Shown here: positions 12,561-27,574 of the stretch, in pieces
Numbering within the stretch: position 1 is the stretch's first letter
How the letters are laid out: every line of letters begins with the position of its first letter
Assembly: GCF_036785885.1 (NCBI RefSeq)
Contig: NC_092317.1
Location: forward strand, 2,978,501-3,042,500
Length of the DNA stretch: 64,000 nt
Direction of reading: 5' to 3'
DNA from: Coffea arabica
Lineage: Eukaryota > Streptophyta > Magnoliopsida > Gentianales > Rubiaceae
Notes under the pieces: generated by a model
What the model was told of the DNA's origin: nothing
Database searches by the model: none
Seen by the model: the letters and a program-made list of their open reading frames with translations, nothing else
Translations under genes and position numbers: made by a program

Positions 12561-14072
12561 TTTGCAAATAATACCAATTCAAATATATCTAATATGCTAT
12601 CAATACAATTCCCAAGACATAGCCTACGTACCAATGCTCTTAATATAATTCTTTTAATATAATATAATATGATTCTTTTAATATAAAATGATTAATATAA
12701 TTCTTTTAATTAAAAATGATGCTATGCTTTTTTTAGCCTTTTTTGTTATTTACTAGTATCTATATGTGTACGCTCATAGATTTTGAAACTTACATTGAGT
12801 ATGGTGGTGAAACATATACAAAACATTAGTAAGAATGAGAAATGACTAGTCTGACCAGAATTCGTGAATATTGCAAAATAAATTGTTGAATAAGTAAAAA
12901 AAAAAAAGAGAAAGAAATAAACTTGCCAAGATTTAATGGGTAAAACTAGCGATAACATCGAGGTGAGCATATTTGAGCTCGAACTTGAAATTTGGTAACA
13001 TACTAATGAATATTCCAAGCAAAACTTGGTCTTGAAAAATTTACGAGTTTTATTGAATTTGGGGACGGGAGTTCGATAGAGGTTTGAGAGCTCGAGGACT
13101 TGCAGCAAATGACTTAATCACCCCTGAACATAGAATAGCTACACTGGTTATAGTCATAAACATTGTAACAAATAAAACTGAAATAATAATTTATAAACAA
13201 TAATATAATAATTAGATATTTAATGAAAAAACTCATTAGAGTTAGTTAAGCTTTCGAATCTCCAAAATTAGTACTCGAACTTGATTCAAAATCTCAATCG
13301 AACAATTTGAGCTTGACTTGAACTCTATCAACACTATATGTTTAGGTCACGTTGCTCAATTAAATATCCCCCTAGGTGAACCCAAACAAATATCAAAGAA
13401 GTATGGAAGAAAAACAAAACCAAGAGTAAAAAATAAAATACAAAAAAATCTCAACATAATATCTCTTAATAGAGCAGCATATTGTCCTGATTTAAGTTAT
13501 CAATAGTGAAGTGAAAATAAAGAGTAAACATTCCATGCTGAAAACCTAAAAAATGAAAAGAATAAAACATCAAATTAGTTCTGTCTATAATATAAAAAGA
13601 AATATATTAGGGGCGCAGTTTTATTTAGTTAAAAATTAAATGAGTTATTTGTAAATTATATATTTTTGGTTTCCTCCTCCAATTTCTGAGATTAAATCTA
13701 TATATACTAGTGCGAGAGACATAACCTACGAATGTGCAAATTATGGATAAAGTTTTTTTTTTCTTAATAAAAAGATAGGAGTTATTTATTTTTCTTATTT
13801 TTTGGCAACGAATGTAAAAGTTATTAGAATTTTGATTTGGAAAAAAAATAGTGGGAAGTTATTTGAAGTCTTTATGAAAGAAAGTTATTGAAAGTTAGAA
13901 TAAAAAAGTTATTAAAAATTGTTGAAATTGAATTTAGTTTATTTGTGGTTATATGTATAAAATATAAATCCTTACTTATTTGGGGATAAAATTAGAATAA
14001 TAAATAATGAAAAAAGATTTTGATGGCAAACGCCACGCTCATGCTGCTTTATGGACCATATAGAAAGATACA

Positions 14073-14080
14073 TATATATA
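14073..14080 (+). promoter_or_regulatory. Candidate TATA box of RPT6
   Basis: TATATATA lies 134 bp upstream of the RPT6 start codon, which would put transcription start about 100 bp before the ATG. It is motif and distance evidence only. Confidence 0.45.
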
Positions 14081-14213
14081 CACACACGAACACTCAGGAG
14101 TCAGGACAGAAGAAAGCATAACTTGACCAAGACGAAACCTATTCTGCAAATCCACTCTACCCAGGGGAGCTCATTACCGAAATCTTTCTAGAAATCGAAG
14201 AGCCTATTTTGTC

Positions 14214-17807
<3,594 letters not shown>

Positions 17808-18233
17808 GCATTCTGAGGCTGCTTATTTTCGTTAGCAGTCAATTGGGTAGATGCAAGAGGATGTCATCAATTGTATGTTACAGTTAGCATTGGTGTCATA
17901 AAGAATCGAATTAATTTCAGTGAGGAACTTCCCCACATTTTTTTTTCCCTCGAGAGCCTACATTTTCGTCACTTGATATGTAATAACCTTACAATGATCT
18001 AGAAATGGCTACTCTCTGTATCCCTTACCGCCTGTATCACCTTTCACCTCTTTGTTGCTATAGCTTCTCTTTAATGCAAGTATATCTATAGCCTGTGAAG
18101 TGTATATTTGGGCTTTATCAGAGTATAAGATCCCCAGTGTCGAGTCCAACGATTCGAAGTCCTGTTGGGCCCTGGCTGATTGCTGTGACTGTGAATTCAG
18201 AAAGAAACCGTGTACCATTATTCACTATTAAAC
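17808..18233. other. RPT6 3' flank
   Basis: This is the presumed 3' UTR and downstream DNA of RPT6, including a T-run near 17938-17946. Short frames on both strands at 18009-18310 overlap each other and match nothing I know. Confidence 0.5.
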
Positions 18234-18634
18234 TAAGGTCTTGTTTGGATCGTGATGTTTTTGATAAAAAAGTACTTTTAGCTATTAAAAAGTACTTTTT
18301 TAGTTTTTGATAAACATCATCTTATAAAATTAAGAATACACTAATAATTTTTGGTGCTAGAAGCACTTTTAGCAAGAGTTTAAATTTGATACTTTTAAAT
18401 TAGCTTTTGTAATTTAAAAATAAAATATTAAATTTAATCTTTTTATCCTATCTTATCAATTAAATAAAGAGATAAATGCATTTAAAAATTTTCAAATCAT
18501 ACATTATTTAATACAATCAATACTTCTTAAATTATATTTTTAAACAGTATATTTAAAAGTATTTAAATATTTAATAAGTATTTTTATTAAAAATTTTATG
18601 AACAAATAAACTGCGGTAACCCCAAACAGCCCTA
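18234..18634 (+). mobile_element. hAT-like non-autonomous TIR element, copy A
   Basis: The ends are inverted: TAAGGTCTTGTTTGG at the left and, read on the minus strand, TAGGGCTGTTTGG at the right. The interior has AAAAGTACTTTTAGC and AAGCACTTTTAGC words. The inverted copy at 21237-21624 shows the same words in the same order over its whole length. I could not read an 8-bp target duplication, so the copy is old or the ends are off by a few bases. The superfamily is inferred from the TIR type. Confidence 0.6.
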
Positions 18635-18978
18635 AATATCTCTTCCTTAAGCCATGCGCCAAGTACGTCAGTTCCATCCCATGTGATGGGATGTGTCGTC
18701 GTTTTCAGTGAGGTAACCTAATTAGAAAACTCAAAAACCAAAAAAGCAAAAAAAGAAAAAGCAAAAAGTGCATCGAGATGTGATGTTGTTTATTTATTAG
18801 TATTTGCCACGCTTACAATCTTATCCACTTCCCAAAAAAAGCATCCGTTTCTTCCTTCCTTGTCGCTCACTTCACTCTTCCATCCTCCCTTCATCATCTT
18901 GTTAGAAATTTTTTTTTTTTTTTTTTTTGTGGCTTCAGCAAGCCAAGCAAAGCCTCCTCAGAGCTTCTCTTTGGATTA

Positions 18979-19401
18979 ATGCTAATGGCCACAACCCCAT
19001 TTGCCCATTTCCCCACCTCCCCAGTCATCTGCTCCGCTTCTCCCCAACCCAACCACCACCCTAAACACAACCCGACCCGCCAGAAGTTATCTCCTTCTCC
19101 CTCCAACTGGTGGCCTCCACTTTTCGGATGGTCCTCCGATCCCGACTACATTCAGGGCTCCAACTCCGAGTCCAACCAAGAGAGCGGAGAGATTCAGGGC
19201 CATTCCGAGAGGGAAGCTTCGGGTCGGCCTACCAGGTCCAAGTTTGGTCTGGGGTGCTTTACAGAAGATAAGGCCAAGGAGCTGCGGAAAAAGACCATGG
19301 AGTCCTCAACCTTCCACGACATTATGTACCACTCCGCCATTGCTTCTCGTCTTGCATCGGACGCTTCTGCCTCTGGGACTGGGCGTCGTCAAGAACGCTG
19401 A
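18979..19401 (+). CDS. Small conserved-looking plant protein, possibly plastid-targeted (140 aa, intronless)
   Basis: A single open frame of 140 residues begins MLMATTPFAHFPTSP. The ATG at 18985 (MATTPF) is an equally good start. The first 45 residues are rich in Pro, Ser, Thr and basic residues and almost lack acids, as in chloroplast transit peptides. The C-terminal half is charged and contains FGLGCFTEDKAKELRKKT and TFHDIMYHSAIASRLASD, which look like a conserved domain. I do not recognise a named family or function. Higher GC than its surroundings, a downstream AATAAA (19545-19550) and coding-like composition support a real gene. A competing frame (19001-19408) is Pro-rich and looks like a shadow. 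The T-run at 18909-18928 lies in the presumed leader. Confidence 0.7.
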   Translation: MLMATTPFAHFPTSPVICSASPQPNHHPKHNPTRQKLSPSPSNWWPPLFGWSSDPDYIQGSNSESNQESGEIQGHSEREASGRPTRSKFGLGCFTEDKAKELRKKTMESSTFHDIMYHSAIASRLASDASASGTGRRQER

Positions 19402-19544
19402 CTGTTAACTTTCGCGCTGGCTGGCTGGGCCCCACCTCCGGTTTTATGATTAATCAAATCCGTCGACTTAAAACTTTATGATCTATTACTGCTATGTAAT
19501 TTGGTTTATTTCCCATTCAGATTATTGTTTTTTCAAGTCATGGT

Positions 19545-19550
19545 AATAAA
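19545..19550 (+). terminator. Candidate polyadenylation signal
   Basis: AATAAA lies 144 bp after the stop codon of the small intronless gene and fits as its near-upstream poly(A) element. Confidence 0.4.
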
Positions 19551-21236
19551 ATATGTTCGGCATCGTTTTTTTTTTTTTTTTTTTTTTTGGGGACGGGGAT
19601 TGGGTGGGTGGCGGGGTGGCTTCTTCTAGGTTGTTGCCCCGACTCAGCTGTGATAATCAGTTGCTATATTGCAGTGCTGTATCAATCTGTTGTTGTACAA
19701 TTAATTTTACCCACTCTTTGATTCGGATTATTGGGGTTTTGCTTTCTTCTTCAATTTCTGGAGCATGCCTGCAATCTGTCCTTGTTGTAAATTCTAGTAA
19801 CTTAGCAAGCATAGAAAAAAGTACAGGTAACTGGATCATAATTTCAGTAGAACCATCCATCTAATTTAAGCGTAGCCTTCTCCGTTTGTTTCAGGCCGCT
19901 GGGACCAAAAGGGTATTTCATTTTTTTTTTAATCCATTGTTTGATGTTCAAGTTAAAACCCCTAATTCCCAAAGAAATAGGACCCACCCAACATGTAACT
20001 TAAGAAAAAAATGGGGGCAGTAATAAAATCAAGCATTGACATAACATATGTGGGAGCACTGAAAGTTACTGATGAAACCCCTAACTTTTATTGGACTGAG
20101 ACACTATAAAAAGCTGAGATTGAGAAATCCCAGAAAGCAACTCTATGGCTGTTAACCTTCAATAACGAGAAATCAAGTCAAGGATTGACTCATTATGTAT
20201 ACTGTGGCTTTATGCTTTCATCCATTGCCGCTGTAGATATGGAAGAGGAGTCCTGATTAAAAGTCGTAGTTGAGGGAATTTAGGGACTCACCTCAATAGG
20301 AAGAAAGAGAGATCCTGGAATTAAGTATACACATCCATGCATGATTCACAACTTGACTCCATAGCCGCACAGGAACTACTGGTGGAGTGTCCGTGCTGTG
20401 GCCTGTGGGTCAGAACAAAAAATAGCCTCCAGTTGGATTCTCCACCGGCACCAAACTCAATAATTTCCTGCCACTCGAGGCATTTTCCAACTCACATGGC
20501 TCGTTAATTCGTTCGCAGAAAGAAGCATGCTGAACAAGAGGAGGGGAAAACGGAGGCGAGGATTGAGGTTGGGGAATCCCAAATTGGAGTAGCTTTTTCC
20601 GGGGCAGCAGACATCTATAGTTTATTCGTTAGACGTCTAAGGACATCAAGTGTTGTACTAAAACATTTCTGAACAGGCGTAATTGTCACACAGAAAACTT
20701 GTGGTTTTCATTATTTTATCCGTTAGTTAGAGCGGATTTAAGTTCAAGTGTCAAGTGCCTTTATAACCGGAATAGTTTTATCTCTTTTCACTAATTTAGA
20801 TGTACTATAAAGTTAAAAATACAATTTTTTCCTTCAAATTGAGTGAAGATAAGATTGAGAATAGGGATTTTGCTAACAATGGTTATGTATTTCTTTTTCT
20901 TTTTTTTGGGTAGGTGTTAAGATAGTAGTGTGTATGATTTACTAATAGGAATCTCTCTCTCTCACAAAAGTACCTTTGGGAAAGGGCCATTGCGGTTGAA
21001 GTTTAGTACGTTTCAGTTCGTTTGTTGTATTTTTTACATTACTTGGTATACAAATATTACATTACAGTATTTCGAGGTAAAAGTTGTGCACATGGATAAA
21101 ATATTTGACATATATTTAGTACAATATTATAACGTATTTGTACACTAAAAATTTAAGCATGTACAACAATCCGACGGAACCACTCAAAACACATTTGTAC
21201 TGAATCCTTATCCAATACGTTATTATACATTATACA
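19551..21236. other. Intergenic, no gene seen
   Basis: A T-run at 19567-19588 is followed by unique-looking DNA. The short frames at 19553-19864 occur on both strands over the same bases. I see no domain, splice-consistent exon chain or structured RNA. Confidence 0.5.
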
Positions 21237-21624
21237 TAGGGTTCATTTGGAGTTGTGGTAACTTATCACAAAATACTTTGCCTAATAGAACTTTTAATGA
21301 AAGCCTTATTAAGTGCTTAAGCGTTTTTAAATATATTGTTTGGATATATAGTTTAATAAGTATTCATTATATTGGATAATATGTAATTTGATATCTTTTT
21401 ATTTAGTTCAGAATACAGGATAAAATGATTAAATTTAATGTTTTATTTTTAAAAATATAAAAGCTATTTAAAAGCACCAAATTTGAACTTTTGCTAAAAG
21501 CTTTTTAACGCTTAAAATTGCATTCCTAATTTTATGGGATGGTATTCGCCAAACGCCTTTAAAAGTGTTTTTAGCATCCAAAAGTGTTTTTTAACTAAAA
21601 GCACCATAATCCCAAACGGTCCTA
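21237..21624 (-). mobile_element. hAT-like non-autonomous TIR element, copy B
   Basis: The ends are TAGGGTTCATTTGG and, reversed, TAGGACCGTTTGG. The reverse complement follows copy A (18234-18634) closely, so the two lie in opposite orientation 2.6 kb apart. No clear target duplication is seen. It is too short for a transposase. Confidence 0.6.
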
Positions 21625-22058
21625 TAACAATAGAAATCTAATAAAGGTCCTAGTGTTTTCGTAGATCTTTCAGACTTTAATTAGTGGTTCTTGTGGCTCC
21701 TTCCAAGAGCCTGCATAGCTAATTAATACTCTATCCGTTCCAATTTGATAGTTTTATTTCTTTTTTCATACGTCTCAAATTATAGTTCACTTCTCAATTG
21801 AAAAATATAGCTAATATTTAATTTCTCTAAAATGCCCTCAATTAATATACTTTGTTATCAGTGATTATAACCTATCTTATTCATTAATTGTTTTGATTTA
21901 TGCCATGAATGATGCAATTTTTCATCAATATTATTGTTACAATTAATGTAAAGATATAATGGTTAGTTATACTACTACTATTAATGTAAGGGTATTTTAG
22001 AAAAAATAGTAGAAAAAATTTTCTCTTCCAATTAACTTAACTAATTTTTTTAGGATTA

Positions 22059-22199
22059 ATCTTTCCTACACTGACAATGTATACACTATCAGCATTGGAT
22101 GAATGATAACTATGCAAAATTTAAATTTCAAATTTAACTTTTGCACACATGTCATGAATTCAACGATGATAGTGTATACACTGTTAGTGTAGGAAAGAT
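22059..22199 (-). mobile_element. Tourist-like MITE (141 bp), copy 1
   Basis: The inverted ends start ATCTTTCCTACACTGACA and extend about 35 bp, ending with TGTATACACTATCA. The element is flanked by TTA (22056-22058 and 22200-22202). It has the same length as the copy at 32415-32555 and is nearly identical to its reverse complement. A 3-bp TWA duplication is typical of PIF/Harbinger-derived Tourist MITEs. Confidence 0.85.
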
Positions 22200-22321
22200 T
22201 TATTCATTTTTTTAACCGTATGAAAAAAAGTTAAAACTATTAAGGTGGCACGGAGAAAGTTGTAACAAGTTTATTGCAGTAAAAAGAGTGGGAAATCTAA
22301 CCTACTTCTGTTGATTAACAA

Positions 22322-22970
22322 CGGGGTCTGTTTGATAACATAAAAAAGTGCTGAATCTGAATTTTTTCAGACATTCAGATGTTTTGAGTGTTTGATAAAT
22401 GAAAATCCATTTGCTGAACTTGTTAAGTAGTGCTGAACTTGTGTGTATTTTTTTCAGCACAAGAATCCTAGTTGAATGCTTAATGCTGATAAGAATCAAT
22501 GGAATTATTTCAACTACCTTATCTTATCTACCAAATCTACCCTTATTTATTACTTATGTTTAAAATTTTTATATAATTAAACAACCTAATATTCTCTATC
22601 TAATGATTTTCTATTTCTCTTTTCTCCCTTTTAAATGACTTTCACTTCTTCTCCATACTCCTTATATAATATAATGTATCTTTTATATTAATTTGATTAA
22701 AAATAAATATTATCATTTTCATACCTAACATTTTTAGCTAATTAAATCATAGGTTCTATTTCTTTTTTGAATGAAAAGATATAAGTGCAAAATTGTCAAA
22801 TTTAACTTATTAAGCATTCAGTTATAAATGTTTATCAAACAGTGTAAATAAGTTTAGTATTAAAATTCAGACATTCATATATTTCTTTTCAGTACTTAAA
22901 ATTCAATAAATTAATTGTTTCAATATTTAGATTTCAGAATTCAGATTCAGTATTATCAAACGAACCTAAG
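22322..22970. mobile_element. Putative TIR element with CTGTTTGATAA ends, 650 bp
   Basis: The left end GGGGTCTGTTTGATAA and the reverse of the right end (TAGGTTCGTTTGATAA) match, followed by GCTGAATCTGAA and TACTGAATCTGAA. Inner words such as TTCAGACATTCA recur near both ends. No transposase frame and no convincing target duplication were found. It is probably an hAT-type non-autonomous element. The fragment at 61850-62115 has somewhat similar ends. Confidence 0.55.
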
Positions 22971-23342
22971 TACGGGAGCCGTGCACTTTTGGGATTTGCT
23001 AATGGCTTCCAAAATTTATATTCCCCTACTTGCATGGAAATGGAATTCAGGCAGTACGTAATTGCGATCACGCTGGCACAACAGGTGCCGAAAATTTTGC
23101 TGTTTGAATACAATACCGGGAAACGACAATAATATATCAGCCAGACCAAAACTTAATTTGCGAGATTAGCGTTATGTATTGTACAATAATGTTGATTGCT
23201 CTCTTCCATTACCTGCACCAGATGGATCGTTTATCCTTCTATCCCGACCAGAGACCAGGGCTATTCGATTATGTTGGCTTACAACTATGTGAAAAACAAC
23301 AGTTGTTGTGTCACCCAAATAAAACCTTCCATTTTTGTACTG

Positions 23343-23349
23343 TATAAAT
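23343..23349 (+). promoter_or_regulatory. Candidate TATA box of DUF642 gene 1
   Basis: TATAAAT lies 107 bp upstream of the start codon. The tandem copy has TATAAGT at almost the same distance (106 bp), which supports both. Confidence 0.55.
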
Positions 23350-23449
23350 CTTGCAGGAAATCCTCTCCAAATTTCCAAAGATCTAACTATCTCTGCTTTC
23401 TGGTTTCTAGCCAAACAAATCTGATTTCTGTGTCTTCCTCTCTCTGAAT

Positions 23450-25119
23450 ATGAAGAGTGTAAATGTTGTATTAGTGCTGCTCTGCGCCATCTTGCCTGTT
23501 GCATTATCTTTCATTGATGGTAAGCTCTCCGCAAATTCACTGCTAATTTGCTTGCATTTTCTTCTTAAGCACTATGGATTCACGCATTTCACGTTGAAAA
23601 ACTACAAGAGACAAAATTATTAGCTCTATCATTAATAGTTGGCATGGATGCCACTGATGCATGATTTGTTCTAATTTTACTTGGGCAAATGCGCAGGTAC
23701 TACAGTAATGCATTTCATGAGCCATACAAATATGATACATTGTTGTAAATTCTTTTGGTATTGATGAATTTCCAGGATTAGTCCCAAATGGAGACTTTGA
23801 GGAGGGCCCAAAACCATGGCAAATGCATGGAACTGAGGTGGTGGATCCCCACTCAGTACCACATTGGGAACTTTCCGGGTTCGTGGAGTACATCAAATCA
23901 GGGCAGAAGCAAGGTGACATGATACTTCCAGTGCCTAAAGGGCATTTTGCACTCAGGCTTGGAAATGAGGCATCAATTAAGACTAAGGTTCAAGTCGCCA
24001 AAGGACTGTTTTATTCTCTTTCTTTTGGTGCTGCCCGAACTTGCGCGCAACAGGAGCAACTCAATCTATCTGTATCACCAAATTCGGAGCCAAAGGATTG
24101 GGGAATGTTGCCTATGCAAACCATGTACAGCACTGAAGGATGGGACTCATTTTCATGGGGATTTTTGGCCGAATCTAATGAAGTTGAGGTAATCTTCCAT
24201 CATCCCCAAACGCAGAAGGACCAAGCTTGCGGCCCAATAATCGACGTGGTGGCTCTCAAGTCCTTCACTCTCCCAAAAAAATCAAGAGGTGACTTACTAG
24301 CTGCTATTGTAGTTACTAGTCCAAAAGAAGAAATTCTATTTGTGGCCTTCCATCTTCAGATGGAACTATTGAGTCCAACAGACGATCGATTCAATTTTTG
24401 CATCTCACGCATGTCATATTTTTCAAAAAGTAAAGTATATCACTGAAATGCTGTATTACTTCCCCTGTATATACTACATTGGCAAATGGCTTAGTGAATA
24501 CCGAGAAATATGCATCGAGTCTCAGTCACAGATACGAAAAATTGCTCACTTCTTCTTCTAACTGACAAGTGTTCTGTGGGCAAGTGTTAATGCAGACATA
24601 TTGCAGAATGGAAATTTTGAAGAAGGTCCCTATGTGCTCCCAAACACCTCCTGGGGTATCTTAATTCCTCCTAACGTCGAAGATGATCATTCTGCATTGG
24701 TGGGATGGATGGTTGAATCCCTGAAAGCCGTAAGATACATAGACTCCGACCACTTTGCAGTTCCAGAGGGCAAAAGAGCAGTAGAGCTGGTGGCCGGAAG
24801 AGAAAGCGCTGTGGCACAAGTTGTCAAAACTGTACCTGGCAAAGACTATGACCTTGAATTCTACGTGGGCGATGCTAGAAATATGTGTGAAGGATCAATG
24901 CTAGTAGAAGTGAACGCCAGCAATTCTACTTTTTACGTCCCTTATGAATCTAAGGGGAAAGGTGGATCCAAACTCGCGGTGCTTCGACTCAAAGCAGAGA
25001 CTGGACGCACGAGGATCAGGTTTCTGAGCTCATATTATCACATGAAGAGTGATTTTTCTGGCTCCTTGTGTGGGCCGGTGGTGGATGGTGTGAGATTAGT
25101 CAGGGTTCCACATGCATGA
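23450..25119 (+). CDS. DUF642 cell-wall protein, tandem copy 1 (368 aa)
   Basis: Exons 23450-23519, 23776-24288 and 24596-25119 join through two phase-1 GT-AG introns. The product has a signal peptide (MKSVNVVLVLLCAILPVALS) and then two related galactose-binding-like halves. The first starts LVPNGDFEEGPKPW and the second LQNGNFEEGPYVLPN. One conserved Cys pair per half is visible (RTCAQ with DQACGP, and NMCEG with SLCGP). DUF642 proteins are secreted, plant-specific wall proteins. Some bind cellulose or pectin and modulate pectin methylesterase activity. Length agrees with the family (about 365-370 aa). The frame running past 24288 is only read-through into intron 2, since domain two resumes cleanly at 24596. 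It forms a tandem pair with 27575-29854. The gene is intact as far as can be seen. Confidence 0.95.
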
Positions 25120-27468
25120 TCAGGATTCTTGATCATAAACACACATTCATATATATGTTTTACTATTGTTTTCTCTGATCGATGGAAATTTAATAAAAAT
25201 GATAGCCTAGCTTGTGATTTCTGATCGATGCTGGGACAGGGGGAAAGACGCGCACACATGCACGAAGAGAAAACAGATATTAATATGGCTAACTTTGCAG
25301 CTGTACGTCTGTCTCAAGAGATGCTTTCGTTTCTCTATTTAACTATAGCCGGATGCTGCAATTAGTGCAATAATATTAAGTTGCGTTTGAATTGAGAAAT
25401 TTGACGAAAAGTTTGAAATTCTTTTAAAAATTTATAGTTATTTAGATTATTTAAGAGGTATTTAAATTTATAAATCACCAATTATTCTAGCATTTAAAAT
25501 ATAGATATTTCAATAATTAATGAATTACATACCCAAATACCTTCTCAAGCAAGTGATCTGGATGAATTTCAAATCTTTCATTAAAATTTTCAATTCAAAC
25601 GAAACCTTACATTATCATTCGTTCAGTAAAAATCCACTTTTCACGAGTATAAAAGAACATCCAAAATCAGCCAGTAATTTACCGCAAATTCTAATTTGAA
25701 TCAAGGCCGGAAATCATCATGACAACATGCTTGGCCTTTTTACAAGATACAAGATTGGATTAGTCCCCTAATAGACTACAAAATTGATCCTTTGTCATGT
25801 CAACTATATATGTAAAAGGGAAAAAGGATTCGGCAAGAAATGTTACTCCACGAACAGCCAACTCTCCACATAAATCATGGTCTCGTAAGAGCCAAAAACA
25901 TAGTAGTTCGCTAGTGATTAACAAATCCCCTGTTTAGCTTTGTAATCATCAAATGACATCTTTCTTTTCTCATTTATATATTAAGCATAATCACGTACGA
26001 AATACATAGGAGGATAGATGATATGGGCAGCGGATGCAGAAAATCCAATTGATTGCTAAAAGAAAACTTGGAAGCATATATACAAGTACAACCAATTCAA
26101 TTGATTGCTTGCTTGCACCATTTAGATGGAGTAATAGCTCAACCGCCACCTCATTCCTTGTCGATTCACTTATTGTTGCACATGCCTTCTGGTAAAAATT
26201 AGAGAATTATTGCCGACCAAAAAAGTGCAAAAGGGTGGAGGTGAGAGAAGAAGGAAAAAAAATAGTAGTAGTAAAAGGGCTAATTAGGATGCTAATTGAG
26301 ACACGAAATTAAGACAGTTCTCACTCAAAAGCTTTAGGTGCACATGGTCTGCCCCGTATCAGATCTTGAATGTCCCCATTTCCCAACTCTAAATTGAAAA
26401 TTATGGTCTTCTTCTTCTTCTGCTGACACATTGGCACATACCCTCATGCAATCACTAAATTAATGGCATGCCTAATTAACCATACATATCTCAAGATTCC
26501 ACGCAGTATATTTTGGTCATGAAGTCCAAGGTCTTGTGTTCTTGGACTGCAATTCAGTTGCCTTCCCAGAAGCTCAACCCATACGTACATTATCTATCTA
26601 TTGCACCAGATCCATGTGCCTGGGACTTAGACAAATTTGAGGTTTATGTACAAATTTCAATTGTCTTATGTCATGATCAATGGCAGGCGAGAAAAGTTTG
26701 CATGGTATTCTCCTATTCACTGAGCAAAATGTTTCTTTTTTCAGAATTGTGAGATTGCAGGTTCAGGTTGAACTAGGTGAGAAGAAAGGGCTTTACATGA
26801 ATGCTATCAGAAAATGAGAGCTCAAAGGTAGAGTTTTATGAGGAATGATTAATGGGGAGCGGTATAATTTATAAATCTGAAGGTAGTGCGTTGTACTTAA
26901 TCTCCTGATGAATCAAAGGGGATTAAGCGCTTGAAGTAAATGCAAATATGACATTTATAAGTAAAAATGCACCGTGAATTAAAATTGGTTAATCAATGGT
27001 ATGATTAAGTTGCTCTCTGACCGATGGGATGACAGCTTCTTGGGAATAGCATGCCTTTCTAAAATAATGGATTATGTTCAACCCACCCCATGATACGTTT
27101 AATCAATTTTGCAGAGACCGGATTATGGTTCAACCCATTTGATTAATAGTTGCAGTAAAATATTCCTTCGGATCCCTTGTATTGTGGAAATTATTCTCAT
27201 TCACTCGTATAGAAAAGAAAACAAAGCCAGGAAAATTAAATATAACCAAGCCAGGAATCTCAGATGACCACCAAAATGAAAAGGTAAAAAGAATATAAAA
27301 TTTTTTAAGAGACAGTGTCGTTTGTCAGGTTTACAAATTTGCATGTTATCATCTATCTCTTCAAGCCTAACTGCACATGTGGGTTGCTTTTATTTGGATT
27401 CTTGGATGGTGCAGGTGATATCTTAACCTTCAAAAGTTTTGAATGGTGGAAAAACCTGTCTTTCACTC
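25120..27468. other. Spacer between the DUF642 genes
   Basis: This 2.3-kb spacer holds the 3' flank of copy 1, the TIR element at 25377-25609 and the promoter of copy 2. The frame at 26513-26752 has no recognisable domain. No other gene is supported. Confidence 0.55.
25377..25609. mobile_element. Putative MITE, 233 bp
   Basis: The left end TAAGTTGCGTTTGAATTGA and the reverse of the right end (TAAGGTTTCGTTTGAATTGA) form inverted repeats. They continue inward as GAAATTTGACGAAAAGTTTG against a similar sequence. No target duplication could be read. Most likely an hAT-type MITE. Confidence 0.55.
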
Positions 27469-27475
27469 TATAAGT
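27469..27475 (+). promoter_or_regulatory. Candidate TATA box of DUF642 gene 2
   Basis: TATAAGT lies 106 bp before the ATG, matching the arrangement in the upstream paralogue. A CT/CA-rich leader (27540-27568) lies between it and the start codon. Confidence 0.55.
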
Positions 27476-27574
27476 ATGTTCATTCTTGAAAGCTGAAATG
27501 CATATAGCCCCTTGCAGCCTCCCAGATTTTGATCCAAAACCTCTCTCTCTCTCTCTCACACACACGCATTAAAC

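Larger units (their letters stand above)
12142..14072. other. AT-rich intergenic repeats before RPT6
   Basis: No gene is seen. The segment holds two diverged copies of a dispersed repeat (listed separately), alternating ATATAATTC-type runs near 12650-12715, and a region at 12960-13340 rich in GAGCTCGAAC and TTGAACTC motifs that looks like old repeat DNA. Nearest RPT6 is its proximal promoter. Confidence 0.5.

Noticed and set aside
19001-19408. Alternative 135-residue frame over the small intronless gene
   Set aside because: Pro/Arg-rich shadow of the 18979-19401 frame. The conserved-looking FHDIMYHSA block exists only in the latter.
24289-24446. Longer first domain of DUF642 gene 1 running past the exon
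   Set aside because: The family domain ends at the KKSRG junction. The downstream sequence is non-conserved, a clean donor lies at 24289, and an acceptor at 24595 restores the second domain in phase.
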